Notes: generated from the sequence alone by a model not told the origin. A stretch of DNA of 64,000 nucleotides from Caballeronia sp. Lep1P3 (GCF_022879595.1 NZ_CP084266.1:620001-684000); one strand, 5' to 3'; shown: positions 36,310 through 47,544, numbered from the stretch's first letter. Program-made: numbers and translations.

Positions 36310-37515
36310 ATGAGTTTCGCGCGCAAAGCCACTTGGGCCGCCTCCATCGACAATCTCGCGTTCTCGGAGAGGGAAACCGTGCCAGTGGCCGTGCTCGTCC
36401 GGCAGCGCAAAGCGCTCGCTGCTTTGCACGATGCATTTCAGGGCGAACGTTCGATAGCGCGTCTGCGCGAAGCCGCCGTACAAGCGGCCAGCGCCGGCTG
36501 CGCATCGACGATGGCGAAAGTCCTTGAGCTGCGGCAACCGGACAACGCGCTCATTGTCAAGGCGCAAGTCGGACTCGGCGAAACGGCCATCGGACGCGAG
36601 GGCGGCACCGCCGACGCGGGCAATCCGCCTGGCGAAGCGTTGATTTCCGCGCGCCCCGTCATCGTGCGCGATGTTCTCGCAGAACGCGGCGAGAGCGCGC
36701 CCGCGATTCTGCGCGAATATGGCGTCGTCACATCGGTGAACCTGCCGCTCATCGGCGCGCAGGGACCGTATGGCATCCTCGAGGTGGACTACGACCATCC
36801 GCACGAGGTCGACGCCTCTCACCTGTCCTTTCTTGCTTCGGTCGCCGCCGTCCTTGCCGAAGGCATCGAATCGAGGCAACGGCAAGAAGCGCTGACCGAG
36901 GAGCGCGACGCGAAAGTCACGCTCTTGCGCGAGCAGCAGCATCGCATTCGCAACAACTTCCAGATGATCACCGCCCTGCTCGCGCGCCATGCGAGCGGAT
37001 GCGCGGACCCCGGATTACGGAAGGGCTATCGCGAGGTCGAACGGCGCGTCTTCGCGATGGCGTCGCTCTACGACCATCTTCTCGGTCTCGGCGAACACGG
37101 AGAGCGCGTCGATCTCGGCGCTTATCTGGAATCTCTATGTGTGAGTTTTGGCGACTTCTACGATCTCGGCGCGAACGCGCTGGCGCTGAATGTCGCGCTT
37201 GCACGCGGCGCGGCGACGCTCGGCATCGACACATGCACCGCAATTGGAACGGTCGTCAATGAACTGGTGGCCAACGCCGTCGAGCATGCGTTCGGCGGCA
37301 GTCCAGGCGAGATTTGCCTGTCGATGCGTCGCACGGCGGCGGGCGTATCGATCGAGGTGACTGACGACGGTCGCGGCTACGCGCCCGGCGCAAGCGAGAG
37401 CACGGGCCTGAGCACGGCGCGGCGTCTCGTCGGCACGTTCGGGGGAAAGCTCGACGTCGAGTCGCGACCGGGCGCGGGCACGCGATGGACGCTCAGCGTG
37501 AACACATCGGACTAA
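36310..37515 (+). CDS. GAF-domain sensor histidine kinase (HWE/HisKA_2 type)
   Basis: A 401-residue cytoplasmic kinase. A GAF domain spans about 45-190. The dimerisation and phosphoacceptor helix has QQHRIRNNFQMI with His211. The ATPase domain follows, with NELVANAVEHAFGG (N box) and DDGRGYAPG (G1). This is the HWE/HisKA_2 type common in general stress and light or redox sensing. No response regulator is adjacent. It is divergent from the DUF4142-cupredoxin-ECF operon and shares a 166-base promoter region with it, so the two may be linked. Confidence 0.88.
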   Translation: MSFARKATWAASIDNLAFSERETVPVAVLVRQRKALAALHDAFQGERSIARLREAAVQAASAGCASTMAKVLELRQPDNALIVKAQVGLGETAIGREGGTADAGNPPGEALISARPVIVRDVLAERGESAPAILREYGVVTSVNLPLIGAQGPYGILEVDYDHPHEVDASHLSFLASVAAVLAEGIESRQRQEALTEERDAKVTLLREQQHRIRNNFQMITALLARHASGCADPGLRKGYREVERRVFAMASLYDHLLGLGEHGERVDLGAYLESLCVSFGDFYDLGANALALNVALARGAATLGIDTCTAIGTVVNELVANAVEHAFGGSPGEICLSMRRTAAGVSIEVTDDGRGYAPGASESTGLSTARRLVGTFGGKLDVESRPGAGTRWTLSVNTSD

Positions 37516-37590
37516 AGGCTCGCACGCCGCAGGCAAAGCACTTGCTCATCTCAGGTTGCCACTTTCAGCCACGCGATCAGGAGCAACGCC

Positions 37591-37734
37591 ATGACGAATG
37601 ACCCGACGTCGGCCCCAGCCGATGAACCCGAGGACGATCTCGACGATGTCCTCGATGAAACAGGAGCGGTGACGAACCGCAGCAACGGCAAAACAGGCAC
37701 CGATACCAAAGCGGAACCCGATCCGAAGTCGTAA
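37591..37734 (+). CDS. Small acidic protein (47 residues)
   Basis: A 47-residue, strongly acidic, probably disordered protein starting MTNDPTSAPADEPEDDLDD and ending TKAEPDPKS. CAGGAG precedes ATG 37591 by 7 bases. It follows the histidine kinase by 75 bases on the same strand. No family recognised; small acidic ORFs of this kind are often missed by annotation. Confidence 0.5.
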   Translation: MTNDPTSAPADEPEDDLDDVLDETGAVTNRSNGKTGTDTKAEPDPKS

Positions 37735-37751
37735 CGCGGTTCGGCGGACGC

Positions 37752-40452
37752 TTATTTTGTGCCGACACCGGATTCCGGCATCACGAGCGCCTGTATCGCA
37801 TCGAAAAGACGCGCCGGCTCGACCGGCTTCGCGAGGTGCGCGTTGAAACCGGCCTGTAGCGCGAGCGCCTTGTCTTCCGGACGGCCAAACGCCGTGACCG
37901 CGATCGCCGGCATTTCCATGCCGTCGCGGCGCAGCGAGCGCACGAGCGAGTAGCCATCCTCGCCCGGCATGCCGATGTCGGACAAGACCACATCGAACGT
38001 CTGCGCAGTGAGGCGATCGCGCGCGGATTCGGCGGACTCGGCGCCCTCCACTTGCGCGCCTGCCGACGCGAGCACGGCGGCCATTGCTTCGCGCGCGTCG
38101 GCCTCGTCCTCGACGAGCAGAATCTTGAGGCCGTCGAGCAATGCGTCGCGGGGCGCGGGCACGCTCGGCGCTTCGACTTCGAGCGTCGCGGGCGCGTGCG
38201 CGCTGTGATCGCGTGCGGGAAGCAGCACGGCGAATTCGCTGCCGTGCCGCTCGCCCGCGCTATGCACGGTGATCGACCCGCCATGCAGATCGACGATGCG
38301 CTTTGCGATCGTGAGGCCTATGCCAAGGCCGCCATGATGCCGCGTGGTGGCACCGCCATGCTGCATGAATGGCTCGAAGACGTGCTCGATGAATCCCGGC
38401 GCGATGCCCGCCCCGGTATCGGCCACGACGACTTCCGCCTGAGCGCCAATGTCCCGCGCGACGACGCGTATGCGTCCGCCCGGATCCGTGTATTTGAGCG
38501 CATTGCCAAAGCAGATTCGAGAACACCTGCCGCAGCCGGATGGCGTCGCCGTCCACGACGAGCGCATCCGGCAAGCTGCATTCCAGTTCGACGCCTTTGG
38601 ACTGCGCGCTGATTTTCATGTCCGCGATTTCCGCGAGCAGCAGCGGCACGAGATCCACGAGGCCGACCTCGATGAACAACTTGCCGGCCGACACGCGGCT
38701 CACATCGAGCAGATCGTCGACGAGCCGCGCCTGCAGCCGGACGTTGCGCTCGATTGCTTCGAGACCGCGGTCCACTACATCCGCGCCAGGGCGCTCGCGC
38801 CGCAACAGGTAAATCCACGACTGCATCGCATTGAGCGGCGTGCGCAATTCATGCGAGACGTTGGCGAGAAACGTGTCCTTCAACTGGCTCGCGTGCTGCG
38901 CTTCGACGCGCTGCAGCCGCTCCATCGACAAGAGCCGGTTGCGCTCTATTTCAAGCGCCTTCTGCCGCGATATGTCGATCGTGATGCCGTCGAAACGCAG
39001 CGGCTCGCCGCGTTCGCCGAGATACGTGCGGCCTTTCGCGCGAATCCAGCGCACGCTGCCTTGCGGCGATACCGTGCGGTATTCGATATCGTAGGGCACG
39101 TTTGAATCGACGGCGCGCTCGACTGCCGCGCGCGTCTTCTCGCGATCATCGGGATGGAGAAGCGCGTAAAAGCGGTCCAGATTCACTTCCGCATTGGGCG
39201 GCAGCCAGAAGTGCTCCTTGCACTTCGCGTTCCAGATGATGCGGTCAAGCGGAATCGGGCAATGGAACGTGCCGACTTCGGCCGCCTCGATGGACAAGTC
39301 GAGGCGTTCGCGTTCCTCGCGCAAGCTCTGGGCCGTGCGCAGCGACTCTTCGACGTCCGTGATCATGCCCACCCATTCATAGATCGCCCCTGCCTCGCCG
39401 CGCGTGCCCGCCGCGCGAATCTGACAGCGGCGGTAAGTGGACGACGCGGCGTGCCAGATCCGGACATCGGCGCGATACGGCTCGTCCGTCGCAAGGGATA
39501 CGTCCAGCGCAGCCTGCACTGCATGGCGGTCGTCCGGGTGAATCATGTCGACCCAGCCGAAGGCGGCGTGCCGCTCCCACGGCTGCCCCGTGTAGCGTTC
39601 CCACGATCGCTGCGGCCCCGCGAAACGGCCGTTGGCATCGCAGACATAGGCGATCGCGCTCGCCACTGCGACGAGCGCCCGATAACGCGATTCCAGCCGC
39701 ATGCGGTCCAGTCCCGCGTTCTTGGGATCATTGATATCCACCGTCGCGCCGATCCAGCGCACGACCGTGCCATCCGTCGAGCGCACCGGTCTCGCGAGCG
39801 AGCGCATCCAGCGATACGCGCCGTCGGTCTGTCGCAGACGATGCTCGACCGCATAGTCGCGGCCGCTCGCGACGCACTCCGACCAGCGCGCGCGCGTCTC
39901 CTGCTCGTCGTCGGGATGCAGCAGCGATTCCCATCCGTGTCCGAGCAGCAGTTCGCCTGTCGTTGAAAAGCGCTGCGCCGCGCTCGATAGAAAGTCGAGT
40001 AGGCCGTCGGCCCGCGCCGTCCATACGATGAGCGGCATGGCTTCGGAAAGCGCCCTATAGCCCGCCAGCGCGGTTTCGAGCGCGATCGGCTCTGCGTCCC
40101 GCGAGGCCGCGATAGCGGGCTCGTGGCTCACGACGGCGTCTATCTTGAGCAACGCGCCTTGCGGCACAGGATGGAACGCATAGCGCCATCCCGCGACAAC
40201 GGTTGCTTCCCGCGACGCATGAACTGCATCGAAGGCGGCGGCCAGCACGCGCTCGTGCGCCTGCGGGCTTGCGTCGCCGCATAGCTTTGCGACGACCGAC
40301 TCCAGCGTGAGCCCGTGCGCGGTGGACAGAAGCGCCGCGAGCCGTCGAAACGGCGCGTTCGCATAGTGAATAGTCAGATCGCGACCGAGAACGGCGCATG
40401 CGCTGTCGTTGAGTTCCAGTGCGACTGAGAGTGCGTCTTTAGCGTCAAACAT
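37752..40452 (-). pseudogene. Hybrid sensor histidine kinase with a +1 frameshift
   Basis: Multi-PAS hybrid kinase. An N-terminal sensor domain and three PAS domains (WRYAFHPV region; LLGHGWESLLHPDD; YRALVAVASAIAYV; FDGITIDISRQ) precede the HisKA helix LANVSHELRTPLNAM. The ATPase domain breaks at 38508-38510 (CCAAAG on the + strand): one extra T turns LLGNALKYTDPG into LLWQCAQIHG. The second frame continues with NALKYTDPGGRIR, DTGAGIAP and a receiver (LVEDEADAREAM, DIGMPGEDG, LAKPVEP). The span is 2701 bases; without one base it gives an 899-residue protein. It may be a real mutation or an assembly error. Confidence 0.85.
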
Positions 40453-40672
40453 GCGGTCATTTGAACGAGGAGGCCGGCCATGACTGCGGCGCGACGCATG
40501 TCGCTCCGCTGTCACGGCGACAGCCGAATCTCCTGCAGTGGAGAGGCGCGCGAAATTCTACCCGGCGATGCGCCCGGCCACGATAGAGTCCTGCCGCTCA
40601 CGGCGACGCAAACGTTTAGCACGAATCGGTCCAAGCGCATGTGAAAGCCGCGCGGACGATGGAAAGACGCGA

Positions 40673-40695
40673 GGCCGCCTGAAAACGAGGCGGCC
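40673..40695 (-). terminator. Hairpin downstream of xylH
   Basis: GGCCGCCT and AGGCGGCC form a perfect 8-bp stem around GAAAACG, about 45 bases after the xylH stop codon in the minus direction. The T-run is weak (TCGCGTCTTT). It probably marks the end of the xylose transcript. The region 40453-40737 otherwise holds no gene. Confidence 0.45.
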
Positions 40696-40737
40696 AGCAT
40701 TCGACGAGAAGCGCTTGAGAGGCGCGGGAAGAGAAAG

Positions 40738-41940
40738 TTACCGGCGTCCGGAGCCGGATACGACATCGATCCAGACCGCCAGTACGAGAATCGCGCCTTT
40801 GACGATCATCTGCCAGTACGAATCCACATCGAGCATGGACATTCCATTGTCAAGGCTCGCCATGACGAGCGCGCCGATGATGGCGCCATACACGGTGCCC
40901 GAGCCGCCGCGCATCGACGTGCCGCCGATAAAGCACGCCGCGATGGCATCGAGTTCGCCCATCGATCCCGCCGACGGCGAGCCGGCCGCAAGCCGCGCCG
41001 TATTGACGAGCCCGCCGAACGCGCACATCAATCCCATGAGTGCGAAGATCGCGAGCTTCACGCGATTGGTGTTGATGCCGGAAAGACGCGTCGCTTCGAG
41101 ATTCGAGCCGACTGCATAAATGCGCCGCCCGAATACGGTTTGCGTCGCAATGTAGGTGAATATGCCGAGCAGCGCGAGAAGCACCAGCACTGGTACTGGA
41201 ATGCCGCCGTAGCGGTTGAGCGTCGCGACGAATGCGAAAAGAATCACGCCCGCTGCGGCGATCTTCACGCCGTCCTGCCACGGCGCGACCACCGGCAAGC
41301 CATAGCGTTGCTTGCTGCGGCGCTGGCGCAGCGTCAGCACCGCAAGCATTGCAAAGAGCGCGACGGCGAGCGTATCGCCCGCGATGCGCGGCAAATAGCC
41401 TTGCCCGATGAACACGAGCGAATCGGATACGGGCGCGATCGTCGAGCCGCCGGTGATGCCGAGCAATACGCCGCGATAGGCAAGCATGCCGCCTAGCCCG
41501 ACGATGAACGAAGGCACGCGCCGATACGTGGACCACCATCCGTTCAAAAGCCCGATGGCGATGCCTAGCAGCATCACGGCGGGCAAGGTCAATGCAACCG
41601 GCCAGCGATACGTGACATCGAGAATCGCGGCAACGCCGCCTAAGAGACCGAGCAGCGAGCCGACCGACAAATCGATCTCGCCTGAAATGATGATGAAGAC
41701 CATGCCGCATGCAAGCATGCCGGTGATGGACATTTGCCGCAGAAGGTTGGACAGATTGCGCGGCGTGACGAATGCACCGTCGGTCAGAAAGGAAAAGAAC
41801 ACCCAGATGACAGCGACTGCAAGCAGTAGTGCAAGGAGCTTGTAGCGCGTGAAGAGTTGCCTGCAGCGTTGGCCGGGCGATTGCGGCGCGCCCTTTTCGC
41901 CTTTGCCGTGCCTGGATGCGGAGATGAGATCGGGAGTCAT
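40738..41940 (-). CDS. xylH: Xylose ABC transporter permease XylH
   Basis: A 400-residue inner-membrane permease of the ribose/xylose type. About ten hydrophobic segments are seen, with the family stretch [19 protein letters not shown] in the first third and [20 protein letters not shown] near the end. It forms the channel with XylG. It overlaps xylG by ATGA (41937-41940). The length matches E. coli XylH (393). Confidence 0.95.
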   Translation of the reverse strand: MTPDLISASRHGKGEKGAPQSPGQRCRQLFTRYKLLALLLAVAVIWVFFSFLTDGAFVTPRNLSNLLRQMSITGMLACGMVFIIISGEIDLSVGSLLGLLGGVAAILDVTYRWPVALTLPAVMLLGIAIGLLNGWWSTYRRVPSFIVGLGGMLAYRGVLLGITGGSTIAPVSDSLVFIGQGYLPRIAGDTLAVALFAMLAVLTLRQRRSKQRYGLPVVAPWQDGVKIAAAGVILFAFVATLNRYGGIPVPVLVLLALLGIFTYIATQTVFGRRIYAVGSNLEATRLSGINTNRVKLAIFALMGLMCAFGGLVNTARLAAGSPSAGSMGELDAIAACFIGGTSMRGGSGTVYGAIIGALVMASLDNGMSMLDVDSYWQMIVKGAILVLAVWIDVVSGSGRR

Positions 41941-43508
41941 GCGAGGCTCGCTGAATCGATTGAGTCACTGTCCTGCCGCGTCGCAATCGCGGCGGAAAGA
42001 ATGTCTTCTTGCGTGAGGCCTTCGTTGATGAAATCGCCCCGCAATTCGCCTTCGCCGATGACGAGCACGCGGTCCGACACGCCAAGCACTTCGGGCAATT
42101 CCGACGACACCATGATGATCGACATGCCGCGTCGCGCAAGCGTGAACATCAGCTTGTAGATTTCGTATTTCGCGCCGACATCCACGCCGCGCGTGGGTTC
42201 GTCGAGAATAAGAACGGCGGGATCGGTGAGGAGCATCCGCGTGAGCACCGCCTTTTGCTGATTGCCGCCCGAAAGACTTGCGAGGGAAAGCATCGGATGC
42301 GCCGCACGCACGGACAAGCGCTGCATTTCGCTGTGTATGGTGTCGAGTTCGGCGGCGGCATCGATGCGTCCGCCCTTGGAAAAGCGCTGCAAGACAGCCA
42401 GCGTGATGTTGTGTCCCACGCCGAGTTGTGGAACGATGCCATGCCGCTTGCGGTCTTCCGGCACCATTGCGATGCCGGCTGCGATTGCGTCGGCAGGCGT
42501 GCCAACCGCGATGGGCTTTCCGTTCAGCATCACATGCGCCTGGCTTGTGCCCGGATACGCTCCGAAGATCGCCTGCATGAGTTCGGTGCGCCCCGCTCCG
42601 ACGAGACCCGCCACGCCGAGAATTTCGCCTCTTCTTAGCGAGAACGATACATCGTCGACGCGCTTGCGATTCGGGTTCGTCACGTCGAAACAGGTGACGT
42701 TGCGCGCTTCGAATATCACTTCTCCAATTGCGTGCCGATCTTCTTTGGCGGGACGCGGGAAGAGGTTCCTGATCTCGCGTCCGACCATCATCGCGATGAT
42801 GCGGTCCGCGCTCAAGTCACGCATGGGCTGCGTGCCGACATGCTTGCCGTCGCGGATGACGCTCACCGTGTCGCAGACGGCCTCGACTTCGTCGAGCTTG
42901 TGCGAGATATAGACGCACGCCACGCCGCGTCGCTTGAGATCGCGCACGATGTCCAGCAGGATTTGCGTTTCCGCCGCAGTGAGCGAAGAAGAAGGCTCGT
43001 CGAGAATCAGGAGCCGCGCGCGCTTGTTGAGCGCCTTGGCAATTTCAATCAATTGCTGATGCCCGCCGCCATAGTTCATCACGGGCTGCGCCACATTGAT
43101 CCCTTCGATATTCAGTTCGCGCAGCAATTCGCTTGCGCGCTGATACATCGCCGGATAATTCATGCGGCCGCCGGGCAGCGTGATTTCATTGCCAAGGAAA
43201 ATATTCTCGGCCACGGACAATTGAGGCACGAGCATCAATTCCTGATGGATGATGATGATGCCCGCGCGCTCCGTATCGCGAATATTGGCCGCGTGCAGCG
43301 GCTTGCCGTCCCAGCGTATTTCCCCTTCCCACGCGCCATAGGGATAGACGCCGGAAAGTACTTTCATGAGCGTCGATTTGCCCGCGCCGTTCTCGCCGCA
43401 AAGCCCCACGCATTCGCCTTCGGCGACGACGAGATCGATGCCGTCGAGCGCCTTTACGCCGCCAAAGGACTTCGCTATGCCGCGCATCTCGAGAAGCGCC
43501 TGTGCCAT
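41937..43508 (-). CDS. xylG: Xylose ABC transporter ATP-binding protein XylG
   Basis: A 523-residue tandem ABC ATPase that powers xylose uptake. The first domain has [16 protein letters not shown] (Walker A) and [13 protein letters not shown] (Walker B). The second has [27 protein letters not shown] (signature) and [18 protein letters not shown] 43508 starts the family N-terminus [11 protein letters not shown]; an upstream in-frame start is less likely. It lies 78 bases after xylF with a strong hairpin between them. Confidence 0.96.
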   Translation of the reverse strand: MAQALLEMRGIAKSFGGVKALDGIDLVVAEGECVGLCGENGAGKSTLMKVLSGVYPYGAWEGEIRWDGKPLHAANIRDTERAGIIIIHQELMLVPQLSVAENIFLGNEITLPGGRMNYPAMYQRASELLRELNIEGINVAQPVMNYGGGHQQLIEIAKALNKRARLLILDEPSSSLTAAETQILLDIVRDLKRRGVACVYISHKLDEVEAVCDTVSVIRDGKHVGTQPMRDLSADRIIAMMVGREIRNLFPRPAKEDRHAIGEVIFEARNVTCFDVTNPNRKRVDDVSFSLRRGEILGVAGLVGAGRTELMQAIFGAYPGTSQAHVMLNGKPIAVGTPADAIAAGIAMVPEDRKRHGIVPQLGVGHNITLAVLQRFSKGGRIDAAAELDTIHSEMQRLSVRAAHPMLSLASLSGGNQQKAVLTRMLLTDPAVLILDEPTRGVDVGAKYEIYKLMFTLARRGMSIIMVSSELPEVLGVSDRVLVIGEGELRGDFINEGLTQEDILSAAIATRQDSDSIDSASLA

Positions 43509-43551
43509 GCTGAGTGTCCGTGTCCTGACTATGCGATTGTCCGTGCGCTTT

Positions 43552-43578
43552 GCGGGCATCGTCGTGAACGATGCCCGC
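43552..43578 (-). other. Intercistronic hairpin between xylF and xylG
   Basis: GCGGGCATCGT (43552-43562) pairs perfectly with ACGATGCCCGC (43568-43578) around a CGTGA loop. It lies 8 bases after the xylF stop codon and has no T-run on the minus strand, so it is not a complete terminator. Such hairpins protect the binding-protein part of ABC operon transcripts and keep its mRNA in excess. Confidence 0.65.
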
Positions 43579-43586
43579 ATACGGCT

Positions 43587-44615
43587 TCAGTTGCCGGCGA
43601 GTTGCGCCTGCGTATAGAACCCGTCCTTCACGACAACGTCCACGTTCGACTTGGTCAGCAGCGTCGGCTGAAGCAGCACGGTGTCCACCTGCTTCTTGCC
43701 ATTGTCGTATTTCGCGTTGAAAGCCGGCTGACTGCCCTTCGCAAGATCGACTGCGAGTTTCGCGGCATCGCCAGCAATCAGCTTGAGCGGCTTATAGACC
43801 GTCATGGTCTGCGTGCCGGCCACCAGGCGCTTGACCGCTGCAAGGTCGGCATCCTGTCCCGACACAGGCACCTTGCCCGCGAGCTTTTGCGCGGCGAGCG
43901 CCTGAATCGCACCGCCCGCGGTGCCGTCATTGGACGCGACGATCGCATCGATCTTGTTGTTATTCGCCGTAAGCGCATCCTCGGTAATGCGCAGCGCCGT
44001 CGATGCGCTCCATTCCGGCACCCATTGCTGGCCGACCACTTTCACGTCGCCACGGTCGATTGCCGGCTTGAGCACCTTCATCTGCCCTTCCCTTAGCATC
44101 TTCGCGTTGTTGTCGGTAGGGGCGCCGCCTAGCAGGAAGTAATTGCCCTTGGGCTGCGCATTGAAAACGCCTTGCGCCTGGAGTTCGCCGACCTTCTCGT
44201 TATCGAATGAGATATAGGCGTCGACATCGGCATCGAGTATCAGGCGGTCATAGGAAACCACCTTGATGCCCGCCTTATGCGCTTCGGCCACGACATTGCC
44301 TAGCGTCTTGGAGTTGAACGGCACGATCACGATGACATCGACGCCGCGTGAAATGAGGTTTTCGATCTGCGAAATCTGGCGCGCCTCGCTTGCATCGGCT
44401 GATTGCACGGAAACCTTCGCACCGAGCTTGGTTGCGGCCGCCACGAAATAATCGCGATCGCGCGACCAGCGCTCGACGCGCAGATCATCGATGCAAAAGC
44501 CGATCTCCGGTTTGTCCTTGCTTGCATGCGCAAGCGGCGCGACCATGGAAAAGCCCGCGCACATGGCGGCGCAGACGAGCGAATTCAATACCGAGCGGCG
44601 GATTGCTGATTTCAT
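43587..44615 (-). CDS. xylF: Periplasmic D-xylose-binding protein XylF
   Basis: A 342-residue periplasmic binding protein of the ribose/xylose (PBP-I) type. The signal peptide ends near PLAHASKDK. The mature part has IGFCIDDLRVERWSRDRDY, which provides typical xylose-binding residues, then SYDRLILDADVDAYISFDN and NDGTAGGAIQAL. It delivers xylose to XylGH. AGGAG precedes ATG 44615. A 13-base motif shared with the xylA promoter region lies 146 bases upstream. Confidence 0.96.
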   Translation of the reverse strand: MKSAIRRSVLNSLVCAAMCAGFSMVAPLAHASKDKPEIGFCIDDLRVERWSRDRDYFVAAATKLGAKVSVQSADASEARQISQIENLISRGVDVIVIVPFNSKTLGNVVAEAHKAGIKVVSYDRLILDADVDAYISFDNEKVGELQAQGVFNAQPKGNYFLLGGAPTDNNAKMLREGQMKVLKPAIDRGDVKVVGQQWVPEWSASTALRITEDALTANNNKIDAIVASNDGTAGGAIQALAAQKLAGKVPVSGQDADLAAVKRLVAGTQTMTVYKPLKLIAGDAAKLAVDLAKGSQPAFNAKYDNGKKQVDTVLLQPTLLTKSNVDVVVKDGFYTQAQLAGN

Positions 44616-44760
44616 GTCTCACTCCTGTTGGATGACGGCCGGCGCGTTTCTATTGCGAGAGAGAGCGCCGGCACTGCCTTTTGTGCGCGCGCGAATGCGT
44701 GTTCGCGAGCGTCGCTATGATCGTTTTGGTTCGAAGAGTGGGCGTTGCCCGCCCGCACTG

Positions 44761-44773
44761 CAATTGCGAAATT
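44761..44773. promoter_or_regulatory. Shared motif, candidate XylR site upstream of xylF
   Basis: CAATTGCGAAATT occurs here, between xylA and xylF, and identically at 46205-46217, between xylA and xylR. The flanks differ, so the match is specific. XylR regulates both xylA and xylF in E. coli, which makes this a candidate XylR operator. It also shows that xylF probably has its own promoter. Confidence 0.6.
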
Positions 44774-44802
44774 GACGGCTTGAGCTAACGTTTTTTGCGG
44801 CC

Positions 44803-46119
44803 TCAACCGTAGATTGCCCGATTCACGATGTTCTCGAGGCGCTCCTGCTGTCCGCTTGCATGGCGCGGATCGATTCCGCGCGACACAGCTTCGTCCGCGA
44901 GGGTATCGAGCGTGAAGTCGCCGGCGAGCACCTTGCGCCCGAACGCCGAATCCCAGCCCGCGTAGCGCGCCGCTTTCAGTTCCGCGAGCTGATCGCGCTC
45001 GACGAGCCGGGCCGCGCGTTCGAGCGCCACCGCGATGACGTCGATCGCGCCGATGTGACCGTGCAGCAAGTCCTCGGCATCGATGCTTTGCCGCCGCACC
45101 TTGGCATCGAAGTTCATGCCGCCCGTTGTGAAGCCGCCGTTGCGCAGAATCTCATACAAGGCGAGCGTCAGTTCTTCGACGCTGTTCGGGAACTGATCGG
45201 TATCCCATCCGTTTTGCGGATCGCCGCGGTTCGCGTCGATGCTGCCGAAGATGCCGAGTGCAAAAGCGGTCGCGATCTCGTGATGGAACGAGTGACCGGC
45301 GAGCGTCGCGTGATTCGCCTCGATATTCACGCGATATTCGTCCTGCAAGCCGAACTGCGTCAAAAAGCCGTGCACGGTGGCGACATCGTAATCGTATTGA
45401 TGCTTGGTCGGTTCCTGAGGCTTGGGCTCGATCAACAATGCGCCGTTGAACCCGATCTTGTGCTTGTGCTCGACGACCATCGTAAGGAAGCGCGCAAGCT
45501 GCTCGCGCTCGCGCTTGAGGTCGGTGTTCAGAAGCGTTTCATAGCCTTCGCGTCCGCCCCAAAGCACATAGTTTTCGCCGCCCAGTTCGAGCGTGGCCTG
45601 CAACGCCTCGCGCACTTGCGTTGCGGCGAACGCGAATACATCGGGGTTCGGATTGGTGGCCGCGCCTGCGGCATAGCGAGGATTCGAAAAGAGATTCGCC
45701 GTGCCCCACAGCAGTCTGACGCCGGTTTCTTCCTGCTTGCGCGCCAGGTAATCGCGCATGGTGCGGAAGCGCTCGACATATTCGCGAATGCTGCTGCCTT
45801 CCGGCGCGACATCCGTATCGTGGAATGTATAGAACGGCGTTCCTAACTTACTAAAGAATTCGAACGCGGCGTCCGCTTTCATGTGCGCCAACTCCATGAC
45901 GTCGCCCTCTTTGTGCCAGCGACGATCGAACGTGCCCGCGCCGAACATATCGACGCCCGGCCAGACGAACGAATGCCAGTAACACACCGCAAGCCGCAAA
46001 TGATCCGCCATGCGCTTGCCGAGAATGAGCTTGTCCGCGTCGTAATGACGATACGCGAACGGACTGTCGGAACCCTTTCCCTCAAAGCGCGCGCTGGGCA
46101 GATGGTCGAGCAAAGGCAT
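44803..46119 (-). CDS. xylA: Xylose isomerase XylA
   Basis: A 438-residue enzyme converting D-xylose to D-xylulose. The catalytic [10 protein letters not shown] is near residue 100 and the metal-binding [18 protein letters not shown] near 230; [18 protein letters not shown] is present as [18 protein letters not shown], and FDAKVRRQS near 340. The length is that of the class II enzymes (E. coli 440). xylB, the next pathway step, is absent nearby. It is divergent from xylR. Confidence 0.97.
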   Translation of the reverse strand: MPLLDHLPSARFEGKGSDSPFAYRHYDADKLILGKRMADHLRLAVCYWHSFVWPGVDMFGAGTFDRRWHKEGDVMELAHMKADAAFEFFSKLGTPFYTFHDTDVAPEGSSIREYVERFRTMRDYLARKQEETGVRLLWGTANLFSNPRYAAGAATNPNPDVFAFAATQVREALQATLELGGENYVLWGGREGYETLLNTDLKREREQLARFLTMVVEHKHKIGFNGALLIEPKPQEPTKHQYDYDVATVHGFLTQFGLQDEYRVNIEANHATLAGHSFHHEIATAFALGIFGSIDANRGDPQNGWDTDQFPNSVEELTLALYEILRNGGFTTGGMNFDAKVRRQSIDAEDLLHGHIGAIDVIAVALERAARLVERDQLAELKAARYAGWDSAFGRKVLAGDFTLDTLADEAVSRGIDPRHASGQQERLENIVNRAIYG

Positions 46120-46204
46120 GGCGTCTCCTGTTTATTTGGCGAGCTGCACGCGAGATCCGTGCTGCACGAGTGACGCCATGCTGCCAGCCGTGCCCTTGCC
46201 GCTT

Positions 46205-46217
46205 CAATTGCGAAATT
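46205..46217. promoter_or_regulatory. Shared motif, candidate XylR site between xylA and xylR
   Basis: CAATTGCGAAATT lies 86 bases upstream of the xylA start codon and 140 upstream of the xylR start. It is identical to the motif upstream of xylF. It could serve both divergent promoters. Confidence 0.6.
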
Positions 46218-46356
46218 CGCCAGTGCCCTTAGCGATTCTTGCGATGCGCTAAAGAGACGCAAGTAGTGCGATTAGAATGAAGCGGCTGCCTAGTCCGCAG
46301 TTCGAGCGGCATATATGGAAAACCCTTAAATGCGCCAGGAGCCTCGAGAGCCTCCC

Positions 46357-47544
46357 ATGAACCGACCGCATCGAATCGCGCTGCTCTTCAACGCCAACAA
46401 GGTGTACGACCGCGAGATCATCACGGGCATCGGCCAATATCTGCTGTCCACGCGCGTCGCATGGGATCTCTTTCTCGAAGAGGACTTCAGGGCGCGGCTT
46501 ACAGGCATCGAACGCTTTGACGGCGACGGCATCATCGCTGATTTCGATGACCCCGCCGTGTGCGATGCGCTCGCGCATTGTCCTTTGCCAGTGGTCGCAG
46601 TGGGCGGTTCGTATCAGGATGCATCGCGTTATCCGGCCCTGCTTCCGTACATTGCCACGGACAACGCGAAGCTCGTTTCGCTGGCGTACACGCATTTGAT
46701 CAGCGCGGGCTTGCAACGCTTTGCGCTCTATAGCCTGCCAGAGTCGCGCGAGAACCGCTGGGCGCAGGAACGCGAATTGGCCTTTGAAGCGCTCATGACG
46801 GCCGATGGACTCGAAGCCGAAATCCATCGCGGCTTGCCGACGAGCGCGCCGGTTTGGAGCCAGGCGAGCGCCGATCTCACGTCCTGGTTGCAGCGCATCG
46901 AGAAGCCCGTTGGCATCATCGCCGTCACGGATGCGCGCGCGCGGCATCTGCTACAGGCGTGTCTCATCTCCGGGATTGCGGTGCCGGAGCAAGTCGCCAT
47001 CATTGGCATCGACAACGATCCGCTTACGCGGTCACTTACGCGCATCGAGCTATCGTCGGTGATACAGGGCACGGAAGAAATGGGCCGGACGGCCGCGCAC
47101 CTGCTGCACCAGATGCTCGGAGGCGCGCGCTTTGCCGGACGCCGGATACTCGTGCCGCCAGTCGGCATCAACGTCCTCGAATCCACGCGACATCAACCCG
47201 TCGCGAGCCCTTACGTGATGCGCGCGCGTCACTACATTCGTCAATATGGATGCCAGGGCATCAAGACGGAACAGGTCGCCGACTACGTGGGCGTATCGCG
47301 CTCGTCGCTCGAAGACCATTTCAGGCGCGAGCTTGGCTGCACGGTGCATCAGGAGATTCTCAAACACAAGCTGCAAGTGGCGAGGCAATTGCTTGCAAGG
47401 CAGGACATGTCGAGCGCGGAAGTGGCCATACGCTGCGGCTTTACTTCCTTGCAGTACATGTACGCCGTATTCAGGCGCGAACTCAATTGCACGCCGCGCG
47501 AGTTTCAGGAACGGCTCCGGGCGAAGACTTCGCAAACAGGCTGA
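46357..47544 (+). CDS. xylR: Xylose-responsive regulator XylR
   Basis: A 395-residue AraC-type activator. The N-terminal two thirds form a LacI/PBP-like xylose-binding domain (HRIALLFNANKVYDREI, then VPEQVAIIGIDNDPLTRSL). The last 100 residues form an AraC double helix-turn-helix (VADYVGVSRSSLEDHFRREL and SSAEVAIRCGFTSLQYM). The start at ATG 46357 matches the E. coli XylR N-terminus; ATG 46330 would add nine residues. It is divergent from xylA and followed by an aldose epimerase. Confidence 0.95.
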   Translation: MNRPHRIALLFNANKVYDREIITGIGQYLLSTRVAWDLFLEEDFRARLTGIERFDGDGIIADFDDPAVCDALAHCPLPVVAVGGSYQDASRYPALLPYIATDNAKLVSLAYTHLISAGLQRFALYSLPESRENRWAQERELAFEALMTADGLEAEIHRGLPTSAPVWSQASADLTSWLQRIEKPVGIIAVTDARARHLLQACLISGIAVPEQVAIIGIDNDPLTRSLTRIELSSVIQGTEEMGRTAAHLLHQMLGGARFAGRRILVPPVGINVLESTRHQPVASPYVMRARHYIRQYGCQGIKTEQVADYVGVSRSSLEDHFRRELGCTVHQEILKHKLQVARQLLARQDMSSAEVAIRCGFTSLQYMYAVFRRELNCTPREFQERLRAKTSQTG

